Source: Branchiostoma floridae
Lineage: Eukaryota > Chordata > Leptocardii > Amphioxiformes > Branchiostomatidae
Direction of reading: 5' to 3'
DNA length: 53,641 nt
Assembly: GCF_000003815.2 (NCBI RefSeq)
Contig: NC_049992.1
Span: 15,889,060-15,942,700 of the forward strand
Positions 19,403 to 33,400 of this stretch are shown here, piece after piece (positions within the stretch are counted from its first letter, which is position 1; each line of letters starts with the position of its first letter). The translations under genes were made by a program, and so were the position numbers. The notes beneath the pieces were generated by a model. The model saw only the letters and a program-made list of their open reading frames with translations, did no database searches and was not told the origin of the DNA.

Positions 19403-22400
19403 GTAAGTGGAATGTTGGGTCTATACTTTTAGTGTTAACATGTTATTGGTACGCCTCAGCAACAGAAGCTGTAGAAATGTAAATAAAGGTCCTTGATAGT
19501 TGCAATGGCGCCTTTATGTCTATGTGTGCGTGACCTTTTTAAGTAAATTAAAGGTAGTGCTCTAATGCATCTCGTATACAGGGAACGATATATATTAGGA
19601 CTGTGCGAGATGTTTGTTTGAGATAGAGGGTACACGTCCCCAGTAAAGTAGGGGTAATTTGGTTTGGCCTATCTTGGATCTCTGTGTTGAGAGGTTAATG
19701 AGAAGGGAGATAGGAATTCTTGTAATGTGATTTGGGAAAGGAAGCTTTGCGTCATCAACATTTTGAAGAAAACGTAAAGAAAAAGATAAATAAAGGAAGA
19801 CTGAGCAAAGTTCCGATATGCATTACATCAGCTTAGAAGGGAGACGAAAGGCGTGTGTCAAAACAGATTTAGCAACGGTTTGGGGGTCTCAGCAATGTAG
19901 CTGTTGTGCGCATTACAGTAATGTTTAATATGGGGTTTATGGGCGCATTTTTTATGTTTTTTTCATAACAATTCTGAAACTTGAAATGTAAAAATACATC
20001 ATTATGGAAGAACCTACCGTAAAAAAAGGGATAAAAAATCGTTAGTTCTACTTCACATACGACTTCCGTATGATGGACGACCTTGTTAGTATCTTATATC
20101 TTGAAGCTCAGAGATTTGCTTTTGATCATGGATCTGTACCATCACATAGTGAAGACATAGAAAGGAAAACTAAACTTTTGAGATAAGGCAACAGCAAGTA
20201 AAATCTATGGATGGCACCTTCTGCAGAATGCAAAAGTAATGAGATAGTGCGAAAATAAACATGATGGGGAAAACAAGATGGCTAAATTTTCAAAGTAGAC
20301 ACCATAAACGTTGTAACAAAAATTGAAGTGAAAAAAAGTAGTAGCACGTCCAACAAGACATTCTTTCTAGTGTAGTAAAAGTGACACTAGTGTGGTAGAC
20401 TGGTATAACTTTTCAAGTTGGCAACTACATTCATGATTTGCCACTTCTACAACTATCCAACAAGTTTCACTTCAGAATCTACAACTACAGCTATGGCTAC
20501 CACGCTAGTGTCACTTCCACAAGTAGAATCATTAGGCTACAATACAACATGTTTTCCCATGTTGGCACTTTCTCATCATGTTGACCGTCCCAGAAGAACA
20601 AATCTCATCACTGTTGCATCTAAAATGCCAAAGACAGAGACTTTTACGGTCTCATATAGGGGTGGGTACCGGTATGGTGTACTGGTACAAAACCGGTTTT
20701 TCTTATTGGACCGGTCCAGGAAAACCGGACCTGAAAAAATTCGGTGGACCGGATGTTGGACCGATTGGAAAATGACCAGATTATATGATCAGGCATTCAT
20801 GCGTTTTGGGGCTTACCGGTCGAGGAAAATAACAAGAGCGAAGCAGAGTAGAGTCTATAGTCATTTTACCAACTTTTATAGTCAATCGTTTTTACAGTCA
20901 AGGTATTTAGCCTTGTAGGACTTTAAAACGCCAGTGGGAGTCGAATACTCACAAAACAGAAGTCTTTGTAGCAAAATGGACCCTTGTTTTGTGTATCGTC
21001 CATCCACAAGTTTTCACATAATGAATCAGGTCCAGGTTTAGGTCCGAACCTGGACCTAATCCTCTGGACCTGAATCGGACCTGGACCTGGATTTTCTGTA
21101 CAAGTCCACGCCTTGTCTCATACCTCCCACACCGTGCCACACAAGAGGCCGTCAGAGTTCCAGCGGCCACCGTTCCAAAAATCGATACTGCTCGCTAATA
21201 CATACCCTAGTTTCTACCAAGCCATTTTTCAAATGGCCAATCATATCTTTGTAAAATACTCAGACTTATTAAGAAGTCATTCTAGGTTTGCGCCAATTCG
21301 ACCGCTCCTGTCCTGCACGAATGATTGAAACCCCTCTTCACATTTTGTACGTGCCGACCGACGAAATTGCTGAGACTAGCATTCGCCGCACGCATGGAAG
21401 TCCTGTACTGGCACATGTACACTGGAAAAACATAACCTTCAATCAGCACAAGGACTGCAGGGACGAGATTACTCTAATCGTGTAAACCTCCTGTCGATGG
21501 AAGTCAATTCTGATTTCTGAAAGGTCAGCGCTCGGGGTCAAGGGGTCAACTGGGGACTACAGGATTTATGGGGATGGCTTGATGAAGTTTGGAGAGTGAA
21601 GAAGCTGCAGCTGGTCTCGGAGAGAATCTGTTGGGCATGATCAGTGGTGCGGAACAGGCCTTCCGGCTCACTGGGCTTCATCTTATCCAATAACATCAAG
21701 TGTAACAAGACGGTTAAGGTCAATACGAGGCCTAAAGTTTGGAACGCAAAGATAAAGTAACTTTTTTTCTGCTGCACTGGCAGACCTCCGTGCTGTATCA
21801 TATATCTTGCCTGGGGAAGTAATTACGACTGGAACAAAAGGAGATCTATGGGACCTGCTATGATATACATCACTTACTGCCGGGCAAGAGAGAGGTTAGA
21901 GTAAGCTCTCACACGGACACAGAAAATCATGCGATCCTTTGCAAGTGCATTGATAATACAAATCCCGTTTTTTTTAAAAATTAGTTTCATTTTTTTCACT
22001 ACAATCTTTAATAGCATCTTACACATTCTTGCAAGAATAAAAATGTTCGCAACAACATTGTTGGTCTTATCCCAGGTATTGCCAGTGAAACCATGCGGTT
22101 TTGTTCATCTGAACTGTATGGAAGGCACAGTGAAAATGTCAACATCATTCTTCTCATATGCAGTACATGGACCGTTCATCGCGAAACAAATTACACGTAC
22201 TGCTATTAGGATCACAGCTCGCAGGAATCTTCCAGATTTGACCCCCTGTCACTAGCAAGCGAATCTTCATCAATCTCGGTAGAATTAGGTAGAAAATCAT
22301 CGTGCGTGCATTTCTTAAAATGTTCATCGACAAACAAGTTGTGTGCATATAGCGGCCTTCCTAATTACTATGTATTCCCGCAATCTGGCCTTTCTGTTGG

Positions 22401-25400
22401 TTCCCTGAGGACTGTTTTAGCCTGATTGCGCACGTTTTAATCAAGGAAGCTGCTGAGACGGGGCCACTTAAGACCCTTTCTCAACATGTACGGGCTAAGG
22501 TGGGGTTTAACAGGCACGTTCTGGTCGATAACTGAAAAGGCGTTCGCCCTTTGTAAGAACCGACGGTGCATAACAGCAATATCTATCGATAAGAGAGCAT
22601 GTTTGAGGCGCGTGAATAAAAGATGGAGAAACGGATCCCTACATTACAGAGTTAAAGGCAGTGGGGCGGGTATTACGCTAATAACACATCTTCCTAATTC
22701 CAGGAGAAAGCCTTTAATCGTTTGCTGTTGTCACAGCGGATTCCCAGATGTACGGGTTGCGTGTGGCGGCAACTTAAAGGGCTCATCTTGGTGCGAGCTT
22801 TGGTGGGGATGTTGTGGTCGATAGTGCGCCTCTTCGTATGTATATGTAGGGCGGCTTGGGAGCGATGTCTCCCGCCTGTAACACACAGATGAGTTCTGTG
22901 GTCGGCGGGTGTGAATTTCTGCAAAGTCATGTTCGCCTATTGACTTACGATACTCGCTATCACGCGTGACACAAGAGGGGGGGAGGGGGAGAAATCTCAT
23001 TTTCTCACAAGTCAAGTCCTTGTGCCGTTGCTTCTAAGGTCTAAAATTGTACCGCGACTATTTCCTTATACCCGATAGGATTTCGTATAACACGCAATGA
23101 TCTATTATCTATTTTCTTTGTTCTTGTATTTCACTTGAATACGTAAGAAGACTGTATTTGCACAAAAAATATCCCGTCGAAAACTATATTCACAGTGTTG
23201 AAAAGTACATGGAGTTGAGTTATAAGAACAGCAAGCTCGGCAGTTCAAGTTACTTCTTCACCTCCCTCTGGTGCACTTGTGAAGCAACGTGTCTATATCT
23301 CACATTGCATCTGCCGGAAACTGTAATATCTGTATTGCTCTTGTAAATCCTACCAGGCTTTCGGAGGTCCTCTTCAATTACAGCTGATAGCGGAAATAAA
23401 TCCGCGGAATGTCATCTCTCTAAACCTTCTGACATCTTCACACATCCCGTATTGGTGGGTAATGACACTAGTTGAATGTATAATATAGGCCGGGTTTGCT
23501 TGAATGCCTGTTTCACACGTTGTGGTTGAACGAGTTTAAGTACTATGACTCTGTATCTACGACATCTATGATTGTGACGTTGCAGTTAATAGTTTGTCTT
23601 TTATCCTTTTTAAGCAGATCTAATTGAACACCCACATAGATACACTTACGTCACACTTAAATAGCGTAACGTTGAACTGATCAAAATTCAACGCTTTGGT
23701 AACTTAAGCCAAAAGGCGTGCTCAATTGTTTGGATTGCCTTAGCACTAACGTCAGAGAAAACAATATAGCTAAAACAGGAGGATCAATTTCGCATGACTT
23801 CATCTGACAGTCGTATTACGAATATATGAAGTAAGGCATGTGTTGCAATAAACTTATAATATGATACTGCTTTTGTAATACTGCTTGCATTACATACAGT
23901 CACAGAGAAAATATGTTTGTTTATGTTCTTTTTCTTATTTGAACGCCTAAGGATAACGAACTTGAATGATACATTATGGTGTTACTTCAAGCTGTCTCTT
24001 GGGCACGTTGCACTCCAGGCACGTTGTTCTGAAAACAGTAATTCAAGAAAACATATCGTCCCTGTCAAGGAAGAAAATCCCTCGGACACAGGCCAATCTA
24101 GGCTTCTCTGACTATTCAAGCGCATCCTATCAACAAGATAGATGGTTCCCTAGACACAGTGTGCTGGTGATTCGTGGGGCATTGGTCTTCACAGGACGTC
24201 AAACTCTTACCGGCATCTTAAACTGTTGACGGACCTTAGCTTATTACTCATTCTTGGTCTATCAGTTAGAGGAGACTACAATACTCACACTATCAATGCC
24301 AACATTATTATTCGTATGGGCATGGTTACATAGGTCACATCGTACGATCGCTAACTCCGGGCATTTTGGAGGACAGTTATGTACGTCTCCTGCAAAATTC
24401 AACTGTCGACTCTTGGTACTAGTACACAAAATGCTGTTTTGGATCCATGTCAGAGGTTGGTTCTGTCAGGGCTTGCTTGAAAATCCTATGGCATCAATCG
24501 TACGACCTATGTAACTGCGCCCTAAGTTTGTACTAAAATAACGGATAGACTGATATGATGTTGGTCCATCCACCCCAGTTCTCTACAGGGAAGCTCTCAG
24601 GCTCTTGCGTAGACGAAGAGAAAACTTTCTTTGGTAATCCGAAGATGAAAATTGGGGTTATGAGAGTATCTTGCACGTTTGATCGCACCTTATAGAAATG
24701 AGTATTGGAACCGTCGGGGAGACTGGTGTACATATATGTACGGGAATGAAGATTTCCCCGAAGTATTGGATCATGAAACCGTCATCTAAAATCAATTTGT
24801 ATTCATTATCTTCCAGCGAACAATCTATCAAAAGTACACTCTAGCGTCCTACACGCACAATATCACTGCGAGATGTGGTAATAAGTACTTTGATATACTT
24901 CTCGAAATTACCCCCAAAGTTAATGAGATTGTAAGGGAGATGCATCACTTAGTTCGCATGTGAGCCCTCTGTATGACTCCCAATCTTCACATGTTTCTTC
25001 ACTGCCTGCCAGAGAAGCGTTGCAAAGTTATAACGCAATTATTATCTAATTGCGACCGCGCGTGTATGATGCGGAGAAGCGCATTATCCCGGTTTGTGGG
25101 GAGGGAGCAATTTTCGCGCCTTTCTGACGCGCAGTAGGTTCCCCTCGGTACCCTCCGATCATTTGTCAATTATTTTCTACCGGATATACGTTGTCTATCC
25201 GCAACGACTATAGATTACCGAAAATTTAAAACATCCGCAGTATCTAGAATTGCAGTAAAATAAATAAAATCATCGGGGTGATAGTTTGGGTGTTTATATA
25301 CTGATAACAGTATGACATGCCCATGAACCGATATAGGATGTTAGCAGCAAGATTGCCATCTATATATGAAATCACGAGGGTTGTACTAATGATGTTTAAT

Positions 25401-27444
25401 CAGGCTGAGGCTGTAATTAATCGGTGAGACAGATGTGGGGATTGAAGGCTGGCGCCGGGCGGAGTGATACCATCGTCTGTGGCTAGGGTTGTATCCAGAG
25501 ACAAGTCCCCTCGTTATATACGCCCAGATGATTCTTACCAACGACATGTACCAACAGGTATGATGGTTGTCGGGGACTGTGCAATGTCATCTTGAGGGAC
25601 GAAAGCGATCTCTAGAACTAATGAATGAAGACCTTTATTGCACATTTTTTGCCCCACTGGGCTAAGTACAGGTCACATGGTAACAACCATATATATGGTA
25701 ACAAGCATATACATTTATATGTGCAGATATACGTCTGATCTACTCTAGTACATTCGACATCCTCTCGCTTCATGGTGATTGCATAAATGTAGATGCATAT
25801 GGCTGTACGGTTGGTTAGAGTTGTAAAGCTGTAAGGAATATAAATTTCTCCTTACTATTCAAGTATTTGAAGTTGGGAAATCTACATGTAATCAAATAGA
25901 ATGCTTCTATCGCTATCATGTAAAGGGCTCTTTGCTCTATGAACGCCAGATGAGCTACTCTTCCAATGGTCGTGACGAGGACGACAGACGAATATGTACA
26001 GTATTTACAGGTTCATTGGCATTGTACCAGGGAAATTCCCCTGGATTTTTTTTTCGACAACCATAATAAACAGTGGGCCACGGCTTAACGCCCCGTCCTA
26101 AGAACTGCAACCCTTTCCAGTAGCGTGCTTGTGGGTGAACGACACAGCCAAGATTCGAACTCACGACTTCTTGGTACCGTGAGATGCAGAACCCATTGAA
26201 CTGCGCGCGCTATACGTATACTGGGGTGCCTATCTCAGGTTTGTTGTGCACCCGGGAAAACAAAACAAACGCCCTTATTTTCCGTTATCTCTCCCAACCC
26301 GACCATTTAAGTTTATACTTGGATTCCATCAAACGGTTCGGTGCGGATTCCTTTTTAACACCCACTTCTCACAGGAAGTACACGGAACCGTGACGCGTGC
26401 TGTAAATTCATACATCGTAAACATTTCCAAAACATTACTCCCTAATTCCTCTATAGGACGGCGATGGGACGGCGACATCACTGCGACCGCACAGTGACCT
26501 ACAATTTGACAGAGCACGCAAACAATTTCATAAAGGAATAATGAATTTTTTACACTTTGCATGCTTCTCGCTTTTAATCTATACTTTTACATTTTGCATG
26601 TTATTTCAAATATAGTAAGTTAAGCACTTAATTAGATACAATTTAGGTCGCTGCGAGATCGCCCACTTTGGAATTGGGTACAGGTCCTTTGTGACTTCTT
26701 GAAGATATTTCCTTCCACAATCAAAGCTTACCCAGTAACCAAAATCTGTATCCTAGAAAAATAACTTAACTTACCTTCAATATTTTGAAATATACGTCTT
26801 AGAGTACTCCTACATTTAATGCTTAACGTATGCTAATAGACAGAGCATTTGTTAACATATATGGTTTGATTTAGTATTATATGCCATAACGTATACTTTT
26901 CTCCTTTATTTCGGCTTTCTGTTATTTCTCTCTTTAAAAATTTGTACCTCATGAAAAATAACCAAACGTATAAATGTCAAAGCACAGGCTTTTGCTTTCC
27001 ATACGTTAATGAGCTGCGCATTTTGTTACTGTTACAACTTATGCTTTTGATACGCCAGGACATAAATTCTTCTCTGTTATCTCGCCTCATCAACCTGTAC
27101 AGAGATTCCTCCGCTAGATTGTCAGCCTGTGTGCCCTTTCATTCTGCTCCCCGTCCCACCTGGAGCAGATGCTTTTCTCCATTAAGCAGGTGACTTTTAC
27201 TGACACAATATGTCAGACATGGTGTCTCCACACGGCGATAACTCCGGCTCGCTGCGGGGGAAAAATCACCCAAGTGTGTGTGTGTGTTGGGGGGGGGGGG
27301 GGGGTATTAATCTTACCCGCCAACCAGAACTCCTGACTATGGATGAACTTGCTGCTTGTAGCAAATCATTTGGAAACCTTGAGGAACTCATTTAGACTAA
27401 AGGCGGTATCTCACTGCACTAGGGGCGCCTAAGTATAGTAACTG

Positions 27445-27497
<53 letters not shown>

Positions 27498-30400
27498 GTC
27501 GCAACTATGTTGCTGCCCTAGTGAAATGGGAGAGTTGTTTGATATTTTCATTAGAGCTAAAAAGGGTGGTATCTCACTGCACTTGGGGTACTGGTGCGGC
27601 GCTGCGGGGTTCGTTCACTGCGGCGTTGTTGATTTCGCGTATATTTAGATATGAGCATGACTTAGAAGACAACAAAATACACAAAACGTAAGAAAATTCG
27701 TTCTTTACCTCTGGATTTCGTTGCGTAATCTTTCGAACCCCGCCGTGCCGCACCAATGACCAATGTTGTAAGGACATTGAGCACTATCATCATCATCATC
27801 ATCATGGACTGTTTTCTTAGAAATAAGGAATACAAGGCAGTGTCTGTTATTATCTGAATCTCCGGCATTCACCACTGCAGAAAGAGCTGCTTGCTGCGTC
27901 TCTATGGTCATTAACTTTCTTCCTGTTCTTTATTGTATTTCACATAAAATCAGGGATGAGACTATCTCTGATGAGGCCTTTACGATGTTACGTCGACTTC
28001 GGGTCTAAGCTACGGATGTAATGGTATCCACAAAGTTATAACCTTTCAATATTCAGCTGTCAACTTTAAATCATATTAACTTTTTAGACATATATTGTCT
28101 AAGGCTTTGTGTTCTTTTGTTACATTATGAACAATCAAGACATTCTTTACAAATTGAATCTCAGTGTTCAAATTATTCATTTGCTTTCTCTACGTTGTCA
28201 GCAATGTTCTTTGATGAACTATAATTATAATATACTACAGTTTCAGACTTAGAACATAGAACTTTTCCTAATAAAGTTGTCATCACCCTTTTGTACGAAT
28301 TGTACTTAAGAGCTGATGTCTGTAAAAACCAAGCAAAATCAGAAAAAGTTGGCCAAACTCAAAAAATCGATTTTCCTTAAATTTTGTGTGGTGGTAGGGC
28401 CTTGGTCCAAACCTACAAAAATGGCAAAGTTTTAGATCTGCGGTCACCGGTTGCCATGGCAACGGCCATTTTCAAAATGGCGGATTTTCACCAAGGGACG
28501 GCCTTGGTCGCGTCCCAAATAGGCCTCCTTTGGACTCCTGTAGCCCCCACAAATTAACAGATATTTTATCGATTCTCGCATATGTTATTACCCCTATTCT
28601 AATGAACAAAATGATATATAGTGATGCTCAAAATGTTTTTGTGGTCAGGTGCAGTAGATGTTTAAAAATTATGTGTTTTCGTGAATTTCCAAAATTGGCA
28701 AAAATCCATTTTTTGACCATTTTTATTGACCATTAGCTCATTAGCAGGCAAATTAATTTGCTTCATTTTCGGCACAGTTATAGTTTGAACCTTTGTATAC
28801 ATCATATGTAAAAATAAATTTGGGCCTTTTACGTATCGGACCGTGGTGGCCCCCAGAGTAAACCAATATTTCCATTTCAAGAAAATCGTAACCATAGAAT
28901 TATTCCTGGAAAAACAGTCATAGCTTACCAGAAATGAATCTCATTATCATTGTATGTAACAGAGGAACTTACCTATCACTTATAAAAGCAGGGTTGTTTT
29001 AGATTTTTTTATAATTGCCTTTAAAATGATTTTATTGAGTTTTTTTGGTCGTTTTTAGACCAAAAAATGTATCTTTTGGCCCAAGCACCCTGGTATTACA
29101 ACCAAATGACCTGAAATTTGGTATGGGAATGTCCTGGACACGTACACACATGGGTTGATAACTGGTTTGCCATATGATAGAACAAAATGCTGAATTTTGT
29201 GACTTTTATGGGGCATTTTTGGCCCAAAAACTACATTTTTGGCCCCAGTACCCTGGTTTTACAACCAAATGACCTGAAATTTGGTTTAGGAATGCCCTGG
29301 ACACATACGCACATGGATTCAATAACACTTTGGGCATACTGTTCAATAAAATGCAAAAGTTTGTGATTTTTGGTTTATTTTTTCCCCAAAAAAGTACATT
29401 TTTGGCTCCCCTACCCTGGTTTTACAACTGAATGACCTGGAATTCGGTATAGCAATGCCCTGAACATATGCACACATGGATTCAATAACATGTTTTACAT
29501 ACAGTACAACAAAATGCTTAATTTTGAGATTTTTGCCATTTTTTTTACCAAAAAAAAAGTCATTTTCTTGCTCCTGTTCCCTGGTAAATAACCAGTAAAT
29601 AACCGGTAAAAAATTGGTATAGGAGCGCATTGGAAATGGCTTTTATAACCCGTTTTTGCATACAGTGCAACAAAACGCTTAATGTTGTAATTTTTGGTCA
29701 TTGCTTTACCCCAAGTACATTTCTAGCTCCTATTCCCTATTAGGCATTACAGGCAAATTACCTCCTGGACTCCAAAAACCCCCACAAAGTAAGAGATATT
29801 CTATTGATTCCCGTATATGTTATTACCCATATTCTAATAAGAAAAGTGATATTAAGTTATCCTCGAAATGTTTTTGTAGTGAGGTGCAGCAGATGTTAAA
29901 AGATGACGTGTCTTTGTAAATTGTAAATTGCCAAAAAGTGTTATTAAAGTGTCCAGGACACTCCCATACCGAATTTCAGATTATTTAATTGGAGAAACAG
30001 GTTATTTTACAGGAGCCAAAATATTTGTTTTTGTAAAAAAAATGGCAAAAAACACACACAAAATTCAGCATTTCACTGTACTGTATGACAAGCATGCCCT
30101 GGACATATGTGCGCATATGTCCAGGGCATTCCTATACCAAAGTTCAAGTCGTCTAAATTTTTTTAGTTGTGAAACCAGGCTACAAGAGCCAAAAATGCAC
30201 TTTTTTGTTTTAAAAAAATGGCCCAAAATAACAAATTAAGCATTTTGTTGTATTGTATGCCAAACGTGTTGTTATTGGATCCATCAGTGCATATGTCCAG
30301 GGCATTCCAATACCGAATGCAGGTCATTCAATGGTAAAGCCAGGGTACATGAGCCAAAAATGTACCTTTTTTTTTAGTAAAAAAAAATGACCAAAATTAA

Positions 30401-33400
30401 GCATTTTGTTGCACAGTATGCCAAAATTATTATTGACTCTATGTGTACATGTGTCCAGGGCATTTTTATACCGAATTTCATTTACTTGTAAAACCAGGGT
30501 TTAATGGGCCAAAAATGTACTTTTGGGGCCAAAAATTACAAAAAGGAGCCAGAAATGTACTTTGGGTAAAACAATGACCAAAAATTACAACATTAAGCGT
30601 TTTGTTGCACTGTATGCAAAAACGGGTTATAAAAGCCATTTCAAAGGCGATTCTACATTTGTATACCGACTTTTTACCGGTTATTTACTTGGAAAACCAA
30701 GGAACAGGAGCAAAAAAATGACTTTTTTGTAAAATAAATCTCAAAATTAAGCATTTTGTTGTACTGTATGTAAAGCATGTTATTGAATCCATGTGTGCAT
30801 ATGTTCAGGGCATTGCTATACCGAATTCCAGGTCATTCAGTTGTAAAACCAGGGTAGGGGAGCCAAAAATGTACTTTTTTGGGGAAAAAATAAACCAAAA
30901 ATCACAAACTTTTGCATTTTATTGAACAGTATGCCCAAAGTGTTATTGAATCCATGTGCGTATGTGTCCAGGGCATTCCTAAACCAAATTTCAGGTCATT
31001 TGGTTGTAAAAACCAGGGTACTGGGGCCAAAAATGTAGTTTTGGGGCCAAAAATGCCCCATAAAAGTCACAAAATTCAGCATTTTGTTCTATCATATGGC
31101 AAACCAGTTATCAACCCATGTGTGTACGTGTCCAGGACATTCCCATACCAAATTTCAGGTCATTTGGTTGTAATACCAGGGTGCTTGGGCCAAAAGATAC
31201 ATTTTTTGGTCTAAAAACGACCAAAAAAACTCAATAAAATCATTTTAAAGGCAATTATAAAAAAATCTAAAACAACCCTGCTTTTATAAGTGATAGGTAA
31301 GTTCCTCTGTTACATACAATGATAATGAGATTCATTTCTGGTAAGCTATGACTGTTTTTCCAGGAATAATTCTATGGTTACGATTTTCTTGAAATGGAAA
31401 TATTGGTTTACTCTGGGGGCCACCACGGTCCGATACGTAAAAGGCCCAAATTTATTTTTACATATGATGTATACAAAGGTTCAAACTATAACTGTGCCGA
31501 AAATGAAGCAAATTGATTTGCCTGCTAATGAGCTAATGGTCAATAAAAATGGTCAAAAAATGGATTTTTGCCAATTTTGGAAATTCACGAAAACACATCA
31601 TTTTCAAACATCTGCTGCACCTGACTACAAAAACATTTTGAGCATCACTATATATCATTTTGTTCATTAGAATATGGGTAATAACATATGCGAGAATCAA
31701 TAAAATATCTGTTAATTTGTGGGGGCTACAGGAGTCCAAAGAAGGTCTATTTTGGACGCGACCATGCCTTCCCTTGGTGAAAATCCGCCATTTTGAAAAA
31801 TGGCCGTTGCCATGGCAACCGGTGACCGCAGATCTAAAACTTTGCCATTTTTGTAGGTTTGGACCAAGGCCCTACCACCACACAAAATTTAAGGAAAATC
31901 GATTTTTTGAGTTTAGCCACCCTATGCTTGGTTTTTACAGACAGAGCCTCTTAAGGCGTGTAGCCTTCTCAGAGCGTTACGCCCAGAAGAACGGTAAAGA
32001 CGAAACAAGAAGGCTCCAAACTGCTTACACGCAAAACTAGTATTTTAAGAGAGCTGTGCTCTGTAGCGGAGGATAAAAGAAAGCAGAAATTTATTGCAGG
32101 GCTATAAACGAAGGGCAGTAACACAGGGAGGGGGTTTAATTCACCAGACGTTGATCGAATGAATTCTGGAAGAAGAAATCTCAGTTTATAACCGAGTTTT
32201 CAAAGTGTGGATCATTTTGAAGTGCAGATATATCCGTCTCTACGGGAGTGTATACATTGCAGCAAATCCTCCATCGTGTCGCTAAAATCCAGTTACGAGC
32301 TGATAATGGAAGAGGCGCGGCGGCTGTCAGCGGAAAATAAGTTCTGATTTACAGGTTATTGATCGAGGGATTCCAAGATTATCCGGTTTTCTCCCGGAAG
32401 ACGTTCGGTTTGTGGGTGTGATGTGTATGGATCGGTAGGATATCTGAGGTATTACAGAAGCTGAACAAAACACGTCAGGCAGGTCTGTCAATCAAAATGG
32501 CGTCTCTAAGACTTAGGCGGGAGGGCCAAGGTCTCCTGATACAAACTTCATTCTATCTGCCGGAAAGTATCCGACTTGCATGAGATAAACAAGTCTTAAA
32601 AGCTGTTTTTTGTATGCAGTACCTCGCCACTCCACGGGCTCTGTTAATGGAGTTGCATTTGCATGCAGCTATATGGGGTTAGTAATATCTGGAACAAGTG
32701 CTTCTCAACATACCATTTAACGCGTATAAGGTCAAGGGAGGTTGCATGTTTAATTCATGACTAAAAGCTTTTAACTATAAACAAACGATAATCGGAACAA
32801 TATGACAGTGATTTGATATTTATTCTCCCACAAGGAATATTCGTGAAGATTAAATGTGTGTCTGACCTAGTGAGACATGGACTTTGTGGTGACAGTTTTT
32901 TCTCCATTCACTTTTCCAACCATTCCATTCCATTCTAAATAATCCGTTACATTATACAACCGTTATCGGTTTCCAACATGGGACCTTGAAATGCAAAACA
33001 TGCACAGCCAACTCCGCGTCCTACTTTAAAGTAAGACGCAAAATAATGCAGTAGGTAGAGATTCCATCGGAAGACTTGTTGGCAACAACAGTATGTAAAT
33101 GATTATAAATCAACGCAAGAGCAAGTGTGTGGGTACTCTTTGCTCTATTATGAAACACATTTTATTTCGATCTGTCCCTTCTATAATCAAGAAAGAAAAG
33201 AGCTATTCAAAGAGATCACCAAATTCCATCCTAATCTTACAGACAGAAAGAAAACTACTATCCTCTTAACATCTCAAAACCCATACATTACGGAAAAGCT
33301 GGAATCATTCTTCAGTCTTCTACTTTCTCAGAAAAAGAAGTCAAACCCAATACGACATAGTTTAGCGTTAGACTTTAGACTAGAGTAGTTCCTTGCTATA

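Larger units (their letters stand above)
28304..31955. mobile_element. 3.65 kb near-perfect palindrome (foldback element)
   Basis: The arms start CTTAAGAGC and end GCCTCTTAAG; both continue with GTCTGTAAAAACCAAGC read inward. The outer 800 bp of each arm are almost identical; a 69-codon ORF at 28530 is repeated at 31739 on the other strand with a few changes. The inner parts are runs of a degenerate unit of about 110-120 bp, mirrored about 30111, where GCCCTGGACATATG meets its complement. A diverged extra copy of part of the arm lies at 29766-29900. TTAA occurs at both outer ends and could be the target site. No transposase was recognised. Confidence 0.88.

Noticed and set aside
20418-20918. 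A 166-residue ORF, the second longest in the window
   Set aside because: It runs across two transposon relics and has low-complexity Thr/Ser and repeat-derived sequence.
24533-24733. Minus-strand ORF with a protein-like stretch (TLITPIFIFGLP)
   Set aside because: No splice sites, no recognised family, and it lies on the wrong side to join the candidate exon at 21538-21801.
28530-31739. Paired 68-69 residue ORFs on opposite strands taken as a duplicated gene
   Set aside because: They are the two arms of the palindrome; the frame is short, and the whole arm is conserved, not just the coding frame.
33125-33388. ORF taken as a host gene
   Set aside because: The HF..CP.Y pattern and the 3' tail with AATAAAG fit a truncated LINE.
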